A DNA stretch of 13,619 nucleotides from an uncultured Prevotella sp. (GCA_900547085.1 URFI01000033.1:1-13619); one strand, 5' to 3'; shown: positions 7,110-13,619, counted from the first letter of the stretch. Numbers and translations: made by a program. The notes: generated by a model not told the origin, from the letters alone.

Positions 7110-7544
7110 ATGAAAACACACATGCTTAGCGAGCACTTCTCGCTACGAGAGTTCACAGCTTCGGCAACGGCCGAAAAGTATCACATCAACAACACGCCCG
7201 ATGCCCAGGCCTTGGAGAACATGCGCCTGCTGTGTCGCCAGGTTCTCGAGCCTTTGCGCCATCGCTTCGGCCCCATCTACATCAACAGCGGCTATCGGTG
7301 CGAACTGCTCAACAACCTGCTACACGGTGTGGGCAACTCGCAACATCTTTTCGGTGAGGCGGCCGACATCCGCCTGCCTAATGAGCAGACCGGTCAGGCG
7401 TACTTCGACTTCATCCTACTGCACTGTCCCTTTGACCAGCTGCTCTTTGAGTACAGTCGTTTTGGGCGCATCTGGCTCCACGTGAGTTGCAAGCGTCATC
7501 CTGGGGAGAACCGCAGAATGGCCCGAAGGAGGTACCAGGTTTAA
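7110..7544 (+). CDS. M15-family peptidase (Peptidase_M15_3 type)
   Basis: Small zinc carboxypeptidase or endolysin-like enzyme related to D-Ala-D-Ala peptidases, expected to cut peptidoglycan cross-links. The 144-residue product contains the family core: NSGYRCELLNNLLHG (59-73), SQHLFGEAADI (77-87) with probable zinc ligands His79 and Asp86, and the third ligand His124 in IWLHVSC. The N-terminus LSEHFSLREFTASATA is typical of M15_3 proteins. There is no signal peptide or membrane segment, so the protein would need lysis, a holin or another route to reach the wall. Such single-domain forms are common in Bacteroidales, both in prophages and as orphan genes. No phage gene is adjacent here. The C-terminus is Arg-rich (RRMARRRYQV). 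Confidence 0.85.
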   Translation: MKTHMLSEHFSLREFTASATAEKYHINNTPDAQALENMRLLCRQVLEPLRHRFGPIYINSGYRCELLNNLLHGVGNSQHLFGEAADIRLPNEQTGQAYFDFILLHCPFDQLLFEYSRFGRIWLHVSCKRHPGENRRMARRRYQV

Positions 7545-7650
7545 CGCCTGGAACCATTCTTCTTCTGATTTGTTCAACCACATATATAATAAGGTGTATT
7601 TTGCAAAAAAACACGGTTTCAACGTGATTATGTGAAAAGAATCCTGTATT

Positions 7651-7786
7651 TTTGCATAAGATAGGCATCGCCTCAACAAAGTAAACAAGTTTCCTTTGCT
7701 TTCGGCTTGCACTTTCTTTGCATAAGATAGGCATCGCCTCAACAAAGAAAACAAGTTTCCTTTGTTTTCGGCTTGCACTATCTTTG
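7651..7786 (+). repeat. 66-bp tandem repeat carrying promoter -7 boxes
   Basis: Copies at 7651-7716 and 7717-7782 differ at 3 of 66 positions, and a third begins at 7783 (TTTGCA). Each boundary falls in a -7-like box: TATTTTTG (7647), TTTCTTTG (7713, degraded) and TATCTTTG (7779). Inside each unit are two short inverted repeats, AGGC-ATC-GCCT and an interrupted CAAAG/CTTTG stem around AAAC-AA-GTTT. The unit starts where a transcript would start, so RNA from the upstream box would begin with these hairpins. Confidence 0.88.
7779..7786 (+). promoter_or_regulatory. -7 box for the cation exchanger gene
   Basis: TATCTTTG followed by C matches TAnnTTTG. The only -33 candidate at the right distance is a weak TTTC at 7756-7759 (19-base spacer). 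The start of transcription near 7793 makes the ATG at 7804 the likely start codon and rules out the in-frame ATG at 7762. Confidence 0.6.
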
Positions 7787-7803
7787 CAACAAATACAAAG
7801 ATT

Positions 7804-8733
7804 ATGTGGTTGAACATTTTATGGATGATTGCCGGCATCGCCCTCGTGTTATGGGGTGCCGACCGATTGACTGACGGTGCCGTTGCCATTGCAGAACGCA
7901 TGCACATGTCGCAAATAGTAATTGGACTGACGATTGTGGCCATGGGAACCTCCATGCCCGAGTTTTTTGTCAGTCTGCTATCCGCTTTGAAGTCCACGCC
8001 CGACATGGCGGTGGGCAACGTCGTGGGATCTAACATTTTCAACGCCCTGCTCATCGTGGGTTGTGCCGCCTTGGTGGCACCGATGACCATCCTGAAATCA
8101 ACGGTGAAGCGAGACATCCCATTTGCCTTGGTGGCTTCGGTGGTGTTGCTGATGCTGTGCCTCGACCGCCATCTCTCGCGCATCGACGCAGGCGTGCTCT
8201 TCTCTATGTTCTTGCTGTACATGTATTTCACCCTCAAGGGAGCCAAGCAAGAACCCGATGAGAGCGAGGAGGCGCAAAAGAACTATTCTCTCCCAAAATC
8301 TATTTTTTTCCTGCTATTGGGCTTGGGCTGTCTGGTCTTTGGCAGCAACCTATTTGTCGATTCGGCCACGGTAATTGCCAAGTCAATGGGCGTGAGCGAT
8401 GCCGTGATTGGCCTGACCATCATTGCCGGCGGAACCTCAATGCCCGAGTTGGCCACCAGCGTGGTGTCGGCTCGCAAGGGACAGAGCGGCATTGCCATTG
8501 GCAACGTGTTGGGGTCTAACGTGTTCAACATCTTGATGATTCTGGGCATCACCGGGCTCATCAGTCCGATGCAGCTCAAGGGTATCACCAACCTCGACTT
8601 GTCGATGCTGATTATCTCGATGGTGATGCTCTGGCTGTTCTCGTTCACCAAATACACCATTGCCCGCTGGGAGGGTGCCTTGCTCACCGTGGTGTTCCTG
8701 GGCTACATGAGTTACCTGGTGGCAGGTGTCTGA
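7804..8733 (+). CDS. Calcium/sodium antiporter, CaCA family (YrbG-like)
   Basis: Inner-membrane cation:Ca2+ exchanger that uses the sodium or proton gradient to export calcium. The 309-residue protein has about ten membrane segments in two inverted halves. Each half carries an alpha repeat with the ion-binding motifs: GTSMPE (48-53) with GNVVGSNIFN (71-80) in the first, and GTSMPE (210-215) with GNVLGSNVFN (233-242) in the second. The acidic residue in each GTSMPE is the family's key cation ligand. A hydrophilic loop (about 145-163, Glu/Lys-rich) separates the halves. The length is typical of bacterial members. The start at 7804 follows the promoter. It is convergent with the next gene across a 60-base gap holding no clear terminator. 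Confidence 0.93.
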   Translation: MWLNILWMIAGIALVLWGADRLTDGAVAIAERMHMSQIVIGLTIVAMGTSMPEFFVSLLSALKSTPDMAVGNVVGSNIFNALLIVGCAALVAPMTILKSTVKRDIPFALVASVVLLMLCLDRHLSRIDAGVLFSMFLLYMYFTLKGAKQEPDESEEAQKNYSLPKSIFFLLLGLGCLVFGSNLFVDSATVIAKSMGVSDAVIGLTIIAGGTSMPELATSVVSARKGQSGIAIGNVLGSNVFNILMILGITGLISPMQLKGITNLDLSMLIISMVMLWLFSFTKYTIARWEGALLTVVFLGYMSYLVAGV

Positions 8734-8793
8734 GGCATCGTTGGGGCGTAATTCATCACGTTCCGCAAACCGTTTGGGCGCGATAATTCTTCC

Positions 8794-9783
8794 CTAAGTA
8801 ATCATCGAACTGTGCGAGGGGTCAAGCTGGTCGTTGTGCCAGCGGTGGAAGCCCTCGCGCGTCTTTCTGCCCTTGCGCAGCAGAGCCAGCAGATGGCATT
8901 TGGCATCCGAAATGTCCTTGATGGGCTTGCCCTGCGAATGGCGCAGCATGCGGAACCATTGCAGACAATAGTAGCGGGTGTGGGCGTTGCGATAGACGCA
9001 CAGTCCGGTGAGTGCTTCCAGACTGCGCATGAAAGCTGCATCGCCAAACAACGCATTGAGGATGCCCTTCTCCACCGCTTCCACATCGGCCGCAGACGCA
9101 TGGCCGGCAATAGCATGCTCATTAGCCGCCAAAGTCATGTGGTTTGGGCGCTTATATGTAAGAGATTGAGCATCAACCAACATGCTTTTGCCCGCCGGCT
9201 CGCTAACGGGCGTTTGGGAGCTCCTTTGAGGTGTTGGTTGAGCTGCTAATTGTTCTTCCTGTTGCGGGGCAGGTTGTGCTTCCGGTTGGGTGACTGGTTG
9301 CGATTCCGATTGACAGGTCTGACGTGCCGGAATCGTTTCCCGATTTTTATTTTTAAAATTTCCGTCGGCGTCGTCGGCTCTTTTTTTCTCCGTCGTCGGA
9401 TTATTAGTATCATCAGTATTGTTAGTATTATCAGTATTATTAGTATATAAGGGCGACCCTTGATTATCAAGCACTTGCGAGGGGGTAAATTGATTGTTCG
9501 TTGAATGTTGAACGAATAATGAATGCTCCAAGTAGGGACAATAAAAGAATTTTTCGAAGATTTTATAGTCGGAAATGATGTGCATCAAATACGTTTTTGA
9601 CTTACGGCAGTCGTGTGCGATGTTCTTCAATGCGGCGAGGTACCCCGTTCCCTTAGGACAGGTGCGCAGGTAGCGCATTAGGGCCAACACGCATCCTTCA
9701 CCGGTACACCCTTCGATGGCCCGCATCTCCATGTACACGGGTGCCTCGAAAAAATTCAATTCTAATTTAAGATATGCTTTCAT
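8794..9783 (-). CDS. Uncharacterised protein with N-terminal DUF4373-like domain
   Basis: 329 residues without signal peptide or membrane segment. Residues 1-95 look like the helical, winged-helix-like N-terminal domain seen in DUF4373 (Lin1244/Lin1753-like) proteins of Bacteroidetes, opening MKAYLKLELNFFEAP with GEGCVLALMRYLR further on. Then comes a long low-complexity linker: an Asn/Thr/Asp stretch (114-128) made by a 9-bp DNA repeat, and a Gln/Pro/Glu-rich stretch (about 160-196). A second helical domain covers about 235-315 and includes RYYCLQWFRMLRHSQGKPIKDI. Many DUF4373 proteins lie in or near mobile elements and resemble replication or DnaD-type adaptors, but I cannot assign a function. 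The ATG at 9781-9783 was chosen because codons upstream of it come from the 37-bp repeat. Confidence 0.7.
   Translation of the reverse strand: MKAYLKLELNFFEAPVYMEMRAIEGCTGEGCVLALMRYLRTCPKGTGYLAALKNIAHDCRKSKTYLMHIISDYKIFEKFFYCPYLEHSLFVQHSTNNQFTPSQVLDNQGSPLYTNNTDNTNNTDDTNNPTTEKKRADDADGNFKNKNRETIPARQTCQSESQPVTQPEAQPAPQQEEQLAAQPTPQRSSQTPVSEPAGKSMLVDAQSLTYKRPNHMTLAANEHAIAGHASAADVEAVEKGILNALFGDAAFMRSLEALTGLCVYRNAHTRYYCLQWFRMLRHSQGKPIKDISDAKCHLLALLRKGRKTREGFHRWHNDQLDPSHSSMIT
9400..9444 (-). repeat. Five 9-bp coding repeats (Thr-Asn-Asn/Asp linker)
   Basis: Five consecutive 9-bp units, ATTATTAGT and close variants on the plus strand, encode Thr-Asn-Asn, Thr-Asp-Asn, Thr-Asn-Asn, Thr-Asp-Asp and Thr-Asn-Asn in the linker of the 8794-9783 protein. 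Gain or loss of a unit would keep the reading frame. Confidence 0.85.
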
Positions 9784-9795
9784 GGTAATAAAAGA

Positions 9796-9832
9796 GCCTC
9801 TCCCCCAACCCCTCCCCAAAAGGGAGGGGAGT
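9796..9832 (+). repeat. 37-bp GC-rich palindromic element, copy A
   Basis: Begins GCCTCTCCCCC and contains a perfect 8-bp stem (CCCCTCCC / GGGAGGGG) with loop CAAAA. It matches the reverse complement of copy B at 35 of 37 positions. It lies 13 bases upstream of the start codon at 9783, so its transcript sits close to the translation start. Confidence 0.93.
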
Positions 9833-9842
9833 AGATAGACAG

Positions 9843-10053
9843 GTTTGTGAGTTTTTTAGTTTATGAGTTTATAAGTTCTTTAGTTGACGAGTTGACAAGT
9901 TTACAAGTTGACGAGTTGATAGTGCAGCTAATCATAATGTTTGTAGTTGACGAGTTGACAAGTTGACAAGTTAATGAGTTGACGAGTTGATAGTTCAGCT
10001 AATCACAAAGTTCAATGTTCAAAGTTCAAAATTCAAAGTAAGTACAGTTCAAA
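9843..10053. repeat. 8-bp and 7-bp tandem repeats between the two 37-bp copies
   Basis: Ten units of 8 bp run from 9843 to 9922, starting degenerate (GTTTGTGA, GTTTATGA) and ending as GTTGACGA, GTTGACAA and GTTGATAG. Six more units run from 9946 to 9993. Each array ends GTTGACGAGTTGATAG followed by KCAGCTAATCA, giving a larger direct repeat with a 71-bp period (9907 and 9978). A third array of 7-bp units (GTTCAAA and variants) starts at 10010, with a last copy at 10047. No coding potential is seen. Confidence 0.88.
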
Positions 10054-10065
10054 GTAATATGCTAT

Positions 10066-10458
10066 TCACTCCCCTCCCCTTTGGGGAGGGGTCGGGGGAG
10101 AGGCTTTTTCCTTGATAAACCTCCCCAGCGGCTCTTCCCCTTGCTCCATCAGGTGGCGGCAGCGGGTGAGGAGCAGCAAATCAGGGTTCTTGCGTTTCCG
10201 CACATTGTTCATCACCGTGTTAGGTTTACGGGGCGAGGGCAGGTTGAGCCGCTCGCAAAGAAGGTTGACGGTGGTGCTGAAGTTAAGCACCTGTCCGTGT
10301 TCATCGATGGTCAGACCGTCGTACCACATCATGTGGACCAGTTCAACCAAGTCGGACACGGTACCCAACCACCGCACCTGACTGCCTTCTGGCAACCTCA
10401 TCAACCTTTCAAACGTGTTTCTCATGGCATCTTTTGCCTGTTTTTGTGTGATTTCCAT
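10066..10458 (-). CDS. Small uncharacterised protein, RteC C-terminal-like
   Basis: 130 residues, no signal peptide or membrane segment. The core (about 28-106) begins VRWLGTVSDLVELVHMMWYDG, continues through LNFSTTVNLLCERLNL, and ends with VMNNVRKRKNPDLLLLTRC. This order resembles the C-terminal domain of RteC, the Bacteroides CTnDOT excision regulator (W-G-s--dL-EL-yal, then a middle helix, then R-RK---TkfLd). The resemblance is from memory and could be shared with other tetracycline-element or regulatory families. The last 12 residues (A-S-P-P-T-P-P-Q-R-G-G-E) and the stop codon are encoded by the 37-bp repeat copy B, so the original C-terminus was probably different. It lies upstream of the DUF4373-like gene in the same orientation, 282 bases away; joint transcription is plausible. 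Confidence 0.65.
   Translation of the reverse strand: MEITQKQAKDAMRNTFERLMRLPEGSQVRWLGTVSDLVELVHMMWYDGLTIDEHGQVLNFSTTVNLLCERLNLPSPRKPNTVMNNVRKRKNPDLLLLTRCRHLMEQGEEPLGRFIKEKASPPTPPQRGGE
10068..10104 (-). repeat. 37-bp GC-rich palindromic element, copy B
   Basis: Inverted relative to copy A, with 35 of 37 positions matching. It holds a perfect 9-bp stem (CCCCTCCCC / GGGGAGGGG) around a 3-base loop. The whole element is translated as the end of the 10066-10458 gene. Such GC-rich elements giving Pro-Pro-Thr-Pro-Pro tails are, to my knowledge, widespread in Bacteroidetes genomes. Confidence 0.93.
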
Positions 10459-10611
10459 TTTTACTTTACAGTTTATATATACTTGATTATCCTATGTCAA
10501 AAAAAGTTTGCAATCATCCCTACCCGCCCTTCGTTCATTTACTCTGTGAACCGAACATGATGCATCACGCACCTACGCTGGGGAAATCAGGGATGTGCCT
10601 TTCCTCATTTG

Positions 10612-10619
10612 CAAAGATA
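10612..10619 (-). promoter_or_regulatory. -7 box for the 10458-8794 gene pair
   Basis: TATCTTTG followed by C on the minus strand matches the Bacteroidetes -7 element. No good TTTG lies 19-21 bases upstream, so an activator may be needed. It implies a leader of about 145 nt. Confidence 0.5.
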
Positions 10620-10913
10620 CTGTCGATTTGCGCAATATTTGTTCCATTTACAGAGTTTAAATAGGCAGAATTATTAAATAGTGTTCAAACCCTTTGTACA
10701 TGAGGATTTAGCCACCAATCACTACCAAGCTCTTGTATAAAAAGAAGTCATCTGCCTGATTTACAACGGTTTACCTATAAACGAGCACCATCATTTGGAA
10801 CTATTCTTTCCAAAGTATAGTGAATGAAAGTGAAAAAAAGTGAACAGATTCTACGGCAAGACATATTAGTTTAAAAGAAGTCGCCTTCAAGGTGAGAGCA
10901 AAGATGGTTTTTC

Positions 10914-10945
10914 TTGCTTTTATTGGCAAAAAATACTTATCTTTG
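10914..10945 (+). promoter_or_regulatory. Bacteroidetes-type promoter for lipA
   Basis: TTGC (10914-10917), a 20-base spacer and TATCTTTG (10938-10945), followed by CA. The start of transcription near 10952 supports the lipA ATG at 10991 over the in-frame ATG at 10892. Confidence 0.68.
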
Positions 10946-10990
10946 CATACAGCAAAATGGCAGGATAAACCTGCTGAACAAAAACACCAC

Positions 10991-11914
10991 ATGGACAAAA
11001 CACAACGAAAACCTATATTAAGAAAGCCTCGCTGGCTGTACACCCAGATAGAGGGTGGCGAGAAATACGGCATGGTGGAAGACACCATCGCCCAGAACGG
11101 ACTGCACACTATTTGCAGCAGTGGCAAATGTCCCAACAGGGGACACTGCTGGAAACACGGCACGGCCACCTTCATGATTTTAGGCGACCGCTGTACGCGC
11201 GCCTGCCGCTTCTGTGCCACGATGACGGGTCACCCGCTGCCGCCCGATGGCACGGAACCGATAAAGATTGCCCGATCGGTGAAGGCGATGGGACTGAAAC
11301 ATGCCGTGATTACCTCGGTCGACCGTGATGACCTGCCCGACAAAGGGGCGGCTCACTGGGCCGAAACCATCCGAGAGGTGCGCCGCTTGTGCCCCGACAC
11401 CATCATCGAGATACTCATTCCCGACTACCGAGGCCGAGAGCTACAAACCGTGCTGGACGCCCAACCCGACATCGTGGGGCACAACCTGGAAACCGTTGAG
11501 CGGCTCACGCCATCGGTCCGCAGTAGGGCCACCTATCGCAACAGTATGGCGGTGCTGCAAGAGATTGCCGCGGCTGGATTCATCGCCAAGACGGGCATCA
11601 TGGTGGGATTGGGCGAACAACCCGACGAGGTGACGCAGTTGCTGCGCGAAGCTCGTGAGGCGGGCTGCCGCATGCTGACCATCGGACAGTACCTGCAACC
11701 CTCATCCGCCCAGCTTGACGTGGTGGAGTACGTGCATCCCGACACCTTCGCCCTATACAAACAGCAGGCATTGGAATTGGGCTTCGACCATGTAGAGAGC
11801 GGTCCGCTGGTGCGCTCATCGTATATGGCCGAGCAATCGTTCGTGAGCATGATGGTCAAGAGCAACGACACGCCCTGCGATGCATCAAAAGCACCTGCGA
11901 ACAGACAAGCGTGA
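10991..11914 (+). CDS. lipA: Lipoyl synthase
   Basis: Radical SAM enzyme that inserts two sulfur atoms into the octanoyl group carried on lipoyl domains of 2-oxoacid dehydrogenases and the glycine cleavage H protein. The 307-residue product has the auxiliary cluster motif CX4CX5C (Cys42, 47, 53), the radical SAM motif CX3CX2C (Cys68, 72, 75), and the C-terminal RSSY motif (275-278) whose serine ligates the auxiliary cluster. All key residues are present, so the enzyme should be active. The last 15 or so residues (SNDTPCDASKAPANRQA) extend slightly past the usual end. lipB is not adjacent. A fucosidase gene follows after 133 bases, with which it has no obvious metabolic link. Confidence 0.97.
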   Translation: MDKTQRKPILRKPRWLYTQIEGGEKYGMVEDTIAQNGLHTICSSGKCPNRGHCWKHGTATFMILGDRCTRACRFCATMTGHPLPPDGTEPIKIARSVKAMGLKHAVITSVDRDDLPDKGAAHWAETIREVRRLCPDTIIEILIPDYRGRELQTVLDAQPDIVGHNLETVERLTPSVRSRATYRNSMAVLQEIAAAGFIAKTGIMVGLGEQPDEVTQLLREAREAGCRMLTIGQYLQPSSAQLDVVEYVHPDTFALYKQQALELGFDHVESGPLVRSSYMAEQSFVSMMVKSNDTPCDASKAPANRQA

Positions 11915-12047
11915 AGGAGGCAGGCGCACATGTTGATAAAAACTCTTTGAAACCCAAACAAACACGAGAAATCATATACATGATTGACAATATACTGGAA
12001 TACAACAAGCAATTGACAATACACATTATATAATAAAAAGAAACAAT

Positions 12048-13619
12048 ATGAAAACAAGAAGGCTCATTCTGGCCATAACGCTGACCGGTAGCCTGACTGT
12101 ACATGCCAAGGACAACGACCAGGCACCCGCACCGGTGATGCCCATCCCCACCGAGCATCAGGTGAGGTGGCAACAGATGGAGACTTACGCGTTCGTCCAC
12201 TTTGGTCTGAACACCTTCAACGACCGCGAATGGGGTTACGGCGACTGTAAATTGGAAACCTTCAATCCCACCAGGCTCGACTGCGAACAATGGGCGCAAA
12301 CCTTCGTCAAGGCGGGTCTGAAGGGTGTCATCATCACGGCCAAGCATCACGACGGCTTCTGTCTGTGGCCCACCAACTACACCGACTACAGCATACGCAA
12401 CACGCCTTACAAGGATGGCAAGGGCGACGTGGTGGGCGAGCTGGCCGCGGCATGCAAGAAATACGGACTGAAGTTTGGCGTGTACCTCTCACCCTGGGAC
12501 AGACACCAGGCCTTCTACGGCACGCCGTTTTATGTAGACTACTTCTACCACCAGCTGCGTGAGCTGTTCACACGCTACGGCGACATCTTCGAGATTTGGT
12601 TCGACGGAGCCAACGGTGGCGACGGATGGTATGGCGGTGCCAAGGACACGCGCACCATCAACCGCCGCACCTACTACCAATACGATCGCGCCTACCAGCT
12701 GATTGACGAGCAGCAACCGCAGTGCATCGTGTTCTCTGACGGCGGCCCGGGCTGTCGGTGGGTTGGCAACGAGCGGGGATATGCGCATGCCACCAACTGG
12801 TCGTTCTTGCGCCGGGGCGAGGTGTTCCCTGGCTATGAGAAATATTACGAACTGCAACAGGGACACGCCGATGGCAACCAATGGGTGCCGGCAGAGTGCG
12901 ACGTGTCCATCCGACCGGGCTGGTTCTACCATGAGAGTCAGGACAGTTTGGTGAAATCAGTGGATCATCTCACCGACCTCTATTACCGCAGTGTGGGACA
13001 CAACGCCAACTTCCTCATCAACTTCCCCGTCAACAAGGAGGGGCGCATCCATCCCACCGACTCGGCCCGCATCGTGGCCATGCATCAACGGGTGACGACC
13101 GAGCTGGCGGACAACCTCCTGCGAGGCGCAAAGATAAAAGCAACCAACCAGCGGGGAAAGAAATTCTCTACAAAGGCACTGACTGACAACAACTACGACA
13201 CCTATTGGGCCACAGAAGACGGGGTGCTGAAGGCCGACCTCCACATCACGTTCACTCGTTCCACACGGCTCAACCGCCTGATGCTGCAAGAGTACATTCC
13301 GCTGGGACAGCGCGTCAAGAGCTTCACCGTGGAGTACCTCTCGGGCAAGCAGTGGCTACCCATCCGGCTCAACGAAGAAACCACCACCATTGGCTACAAA
13401 CGACTGCTGCGCTTCAAGCCCATCACCACCCGGCAGCTGCGCATCCGCTTTAACGATGCGCGTGGATGCCTCTGCATCAGTGAGATAGCCGCTTACCACG
13501 CTCCCAACGCACAAGAAAGCTTTGAGCTGAAGGAAGCCGATCTGAAGGGTTATGCGTTTACCCAGGTGCCCGGCACGGCAGAGAATGAGGTGTTGATGGA
13601 TCTGGGACAGAGCCGCACC
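12048..13619 (+). CDS. Alpha-L-fucosidase, GH29, secreted; 3' end beyond the window
   Basis: Removes L-fucose from glycans such as mucin or milk oligosaccharides. 524 codons are open to the window edge without a stop. A type I signal peptide (1-20, cleavage after VHA) directs it out of the cytosol, probably to the periplasm. The GH29 barrel covers about 30-350: HFGLNTFNDREWGYG (51-65), KHHDGF (99-104), the probable nucleophile Asp186 in FEIWFDGAN, and PAECDVSIRPGWFYH, where Glu283 could be the acid/base. This layout fits the alpha-1,3/1,4-specific GH29-B group. Residues about 372-485 look like an F5/8 type C (discoidin, CBM32-like) domain. The ATG at 12048 has no Shine-Dalgarno sequence. No SusC/SusD pair is visible on this side. 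Confidence 0.93.
   Translation, partial: MKTRRLILAITLTGSLTVHAKDNDQAPAPVMPIPTEHQVRWQQMETYAFVHFGLNTFNDREWGYGDCKLETFNPTRLDCEQWAQTFVKAGLKGVIITAKHHDGFCLWPTNYTDYSIRNTPYKDGKGDVVGELAAACKKYGLKFGVYLSPWDRHQAFYGTPFYVDYFYHQLRELFTRYGDIFEIWFDGANGGDGWYGGAKDTRTINRRTYYQYDRAYQLIDEQQPQCIVFSDGGPGCRWVGNERGYAHATNWSFLRRGEVFPGYEKYYELQQGHADGNQWVPAECDVSIRPGWFYHESQDSLVKSVDHLTDLYYRSVGHNANFLINFPVNKEGRIHPTDSARIVAMHQRVTTELADNLLRGAKIKATNQRGKKFSTKALTDNNYDTYWATEDGVLKADLHITFTRSTRLNRLMLQEYIPLGQRVKSFTVEYLSGKQWLPIRLNEETTTIGYKRLLRFKPITTRQLRIRFNDARGCLCISEIAAYHAPNAQESFELKEADLKGYAFTQVPGTAENEVLMDLGQSRT

Larger units (their letters stand above)
10459..10990. other. 532-bp non-coding region with divergent promoters
   Basis: No gene is supported here. 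It holds the -7 box for the minus-strand pair (10612-10619), a bulged inverted repeat in that pair's leader (TTCGTTCA at 10530-10537 with TGAACCGAA at 10547-10555), an AT-rich centre with irregular GTGAA repeats (about 10820-10845), and the lipA promoter (10914-10945). Nothing else was recognised. Confidence 0.6.

Noticed and set aside
7651..7786. Two 66-bp repeats as a CRISPR array
   Set aside because: The copies are directly adjacent with no spacers, and no cas gene is present.
8734..8793. CAAAC-C-GTTTG palindrome between the convergent exchanger and DUF4373-like genes
   Set aside because: The 1-base loop cannot form as an RNA hairpin and no T-run follows; not supported as a terminator.
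9883..9993. Repeated TTGACA-like hexamers as sigma70 -35 boxes
   Set aside because: They arise from the GTTGACRA tandem repeat; Bacteroidetes use a different promoter consensus and no -7 box is paired with them.
11983..12034. TTGACA at 11983 and 12013 with TATAAT-like bases before the fucosidase gene
   Set aside because: The spacing is wrong for sigma70, and this organism type does not use that consensus.

Overview
The window looks like chromosomal DNA from a member of the Bacteroidales, most likely Prevotella in the broad sense. Three things point there: housekeeping genes of clear Bacteroidetes type (a long two-part NusB, a DUF5606 protein directly after coaE, a DUF4840-type lipoprotein); repeated matches to the Bacteroidetes promoter (TTTG, about 20 bases, TAnnTTTG); and the lack of Shine-Dalgarno sequences before most start codons. 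This assignment is inference; no rRNA gene is present to confirm it.

Layout. Positions 70-723 (minus) encode ribosomal protein bL25 behind a long, GC-rich leader. Divergently, 1028-4508 (plus) holds a tight operon: nusB, yajC, a YbbR-domain protein, coaE and a DUF5606 protein. A secreted lipoprotein follows (4684-5316) and ends at a strong hairpin terminator. Between that terminator and the convergent metY gene lies a 9-bp-period array of CTAG motifs. metY (5493-6762, minus; methionine/homocysteine synthesis) is split into two frames by an apparent 8-bp deletion. Next come two hairpins, a cytosolic-looking M15 peptidase (7110-7544), a 66-bp tandem repeat carrying promoter -7 boxes, and a CaCA-family cation exchanger (7804-8733).

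From 8794 to 10458 two poorly known minus-strand genes are separated by a layered repeat region: two inverted copies of a 37-bp GC-rich palindromic element enclose 8-bp and 7-bp tandem repeats. One copy supplies the last 12 residues of the upstream protein, and the other sits 13 bases before the start codon of the downstream one. A 532-bp non-coding stretch with divergent promoters leads into lipA (10991-11914). The window closes inside a secreted GH29 alpha-L-fucosidase (12048 onward, 3' end missing).

The genes do not form one pathway. The plus-strand cluster is core information and cofactor machinery, metY and lipA are metabolic, and the fucosidase reflects glycan foraging. The unusual content is mostly non-coding: four repeat families of different type, several used as promoter, coding tail or leader. 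I found no convincing new defence or mobile system; the best candidate for undescribed biology is the repeat-flanked gene pair at 8794-10458.
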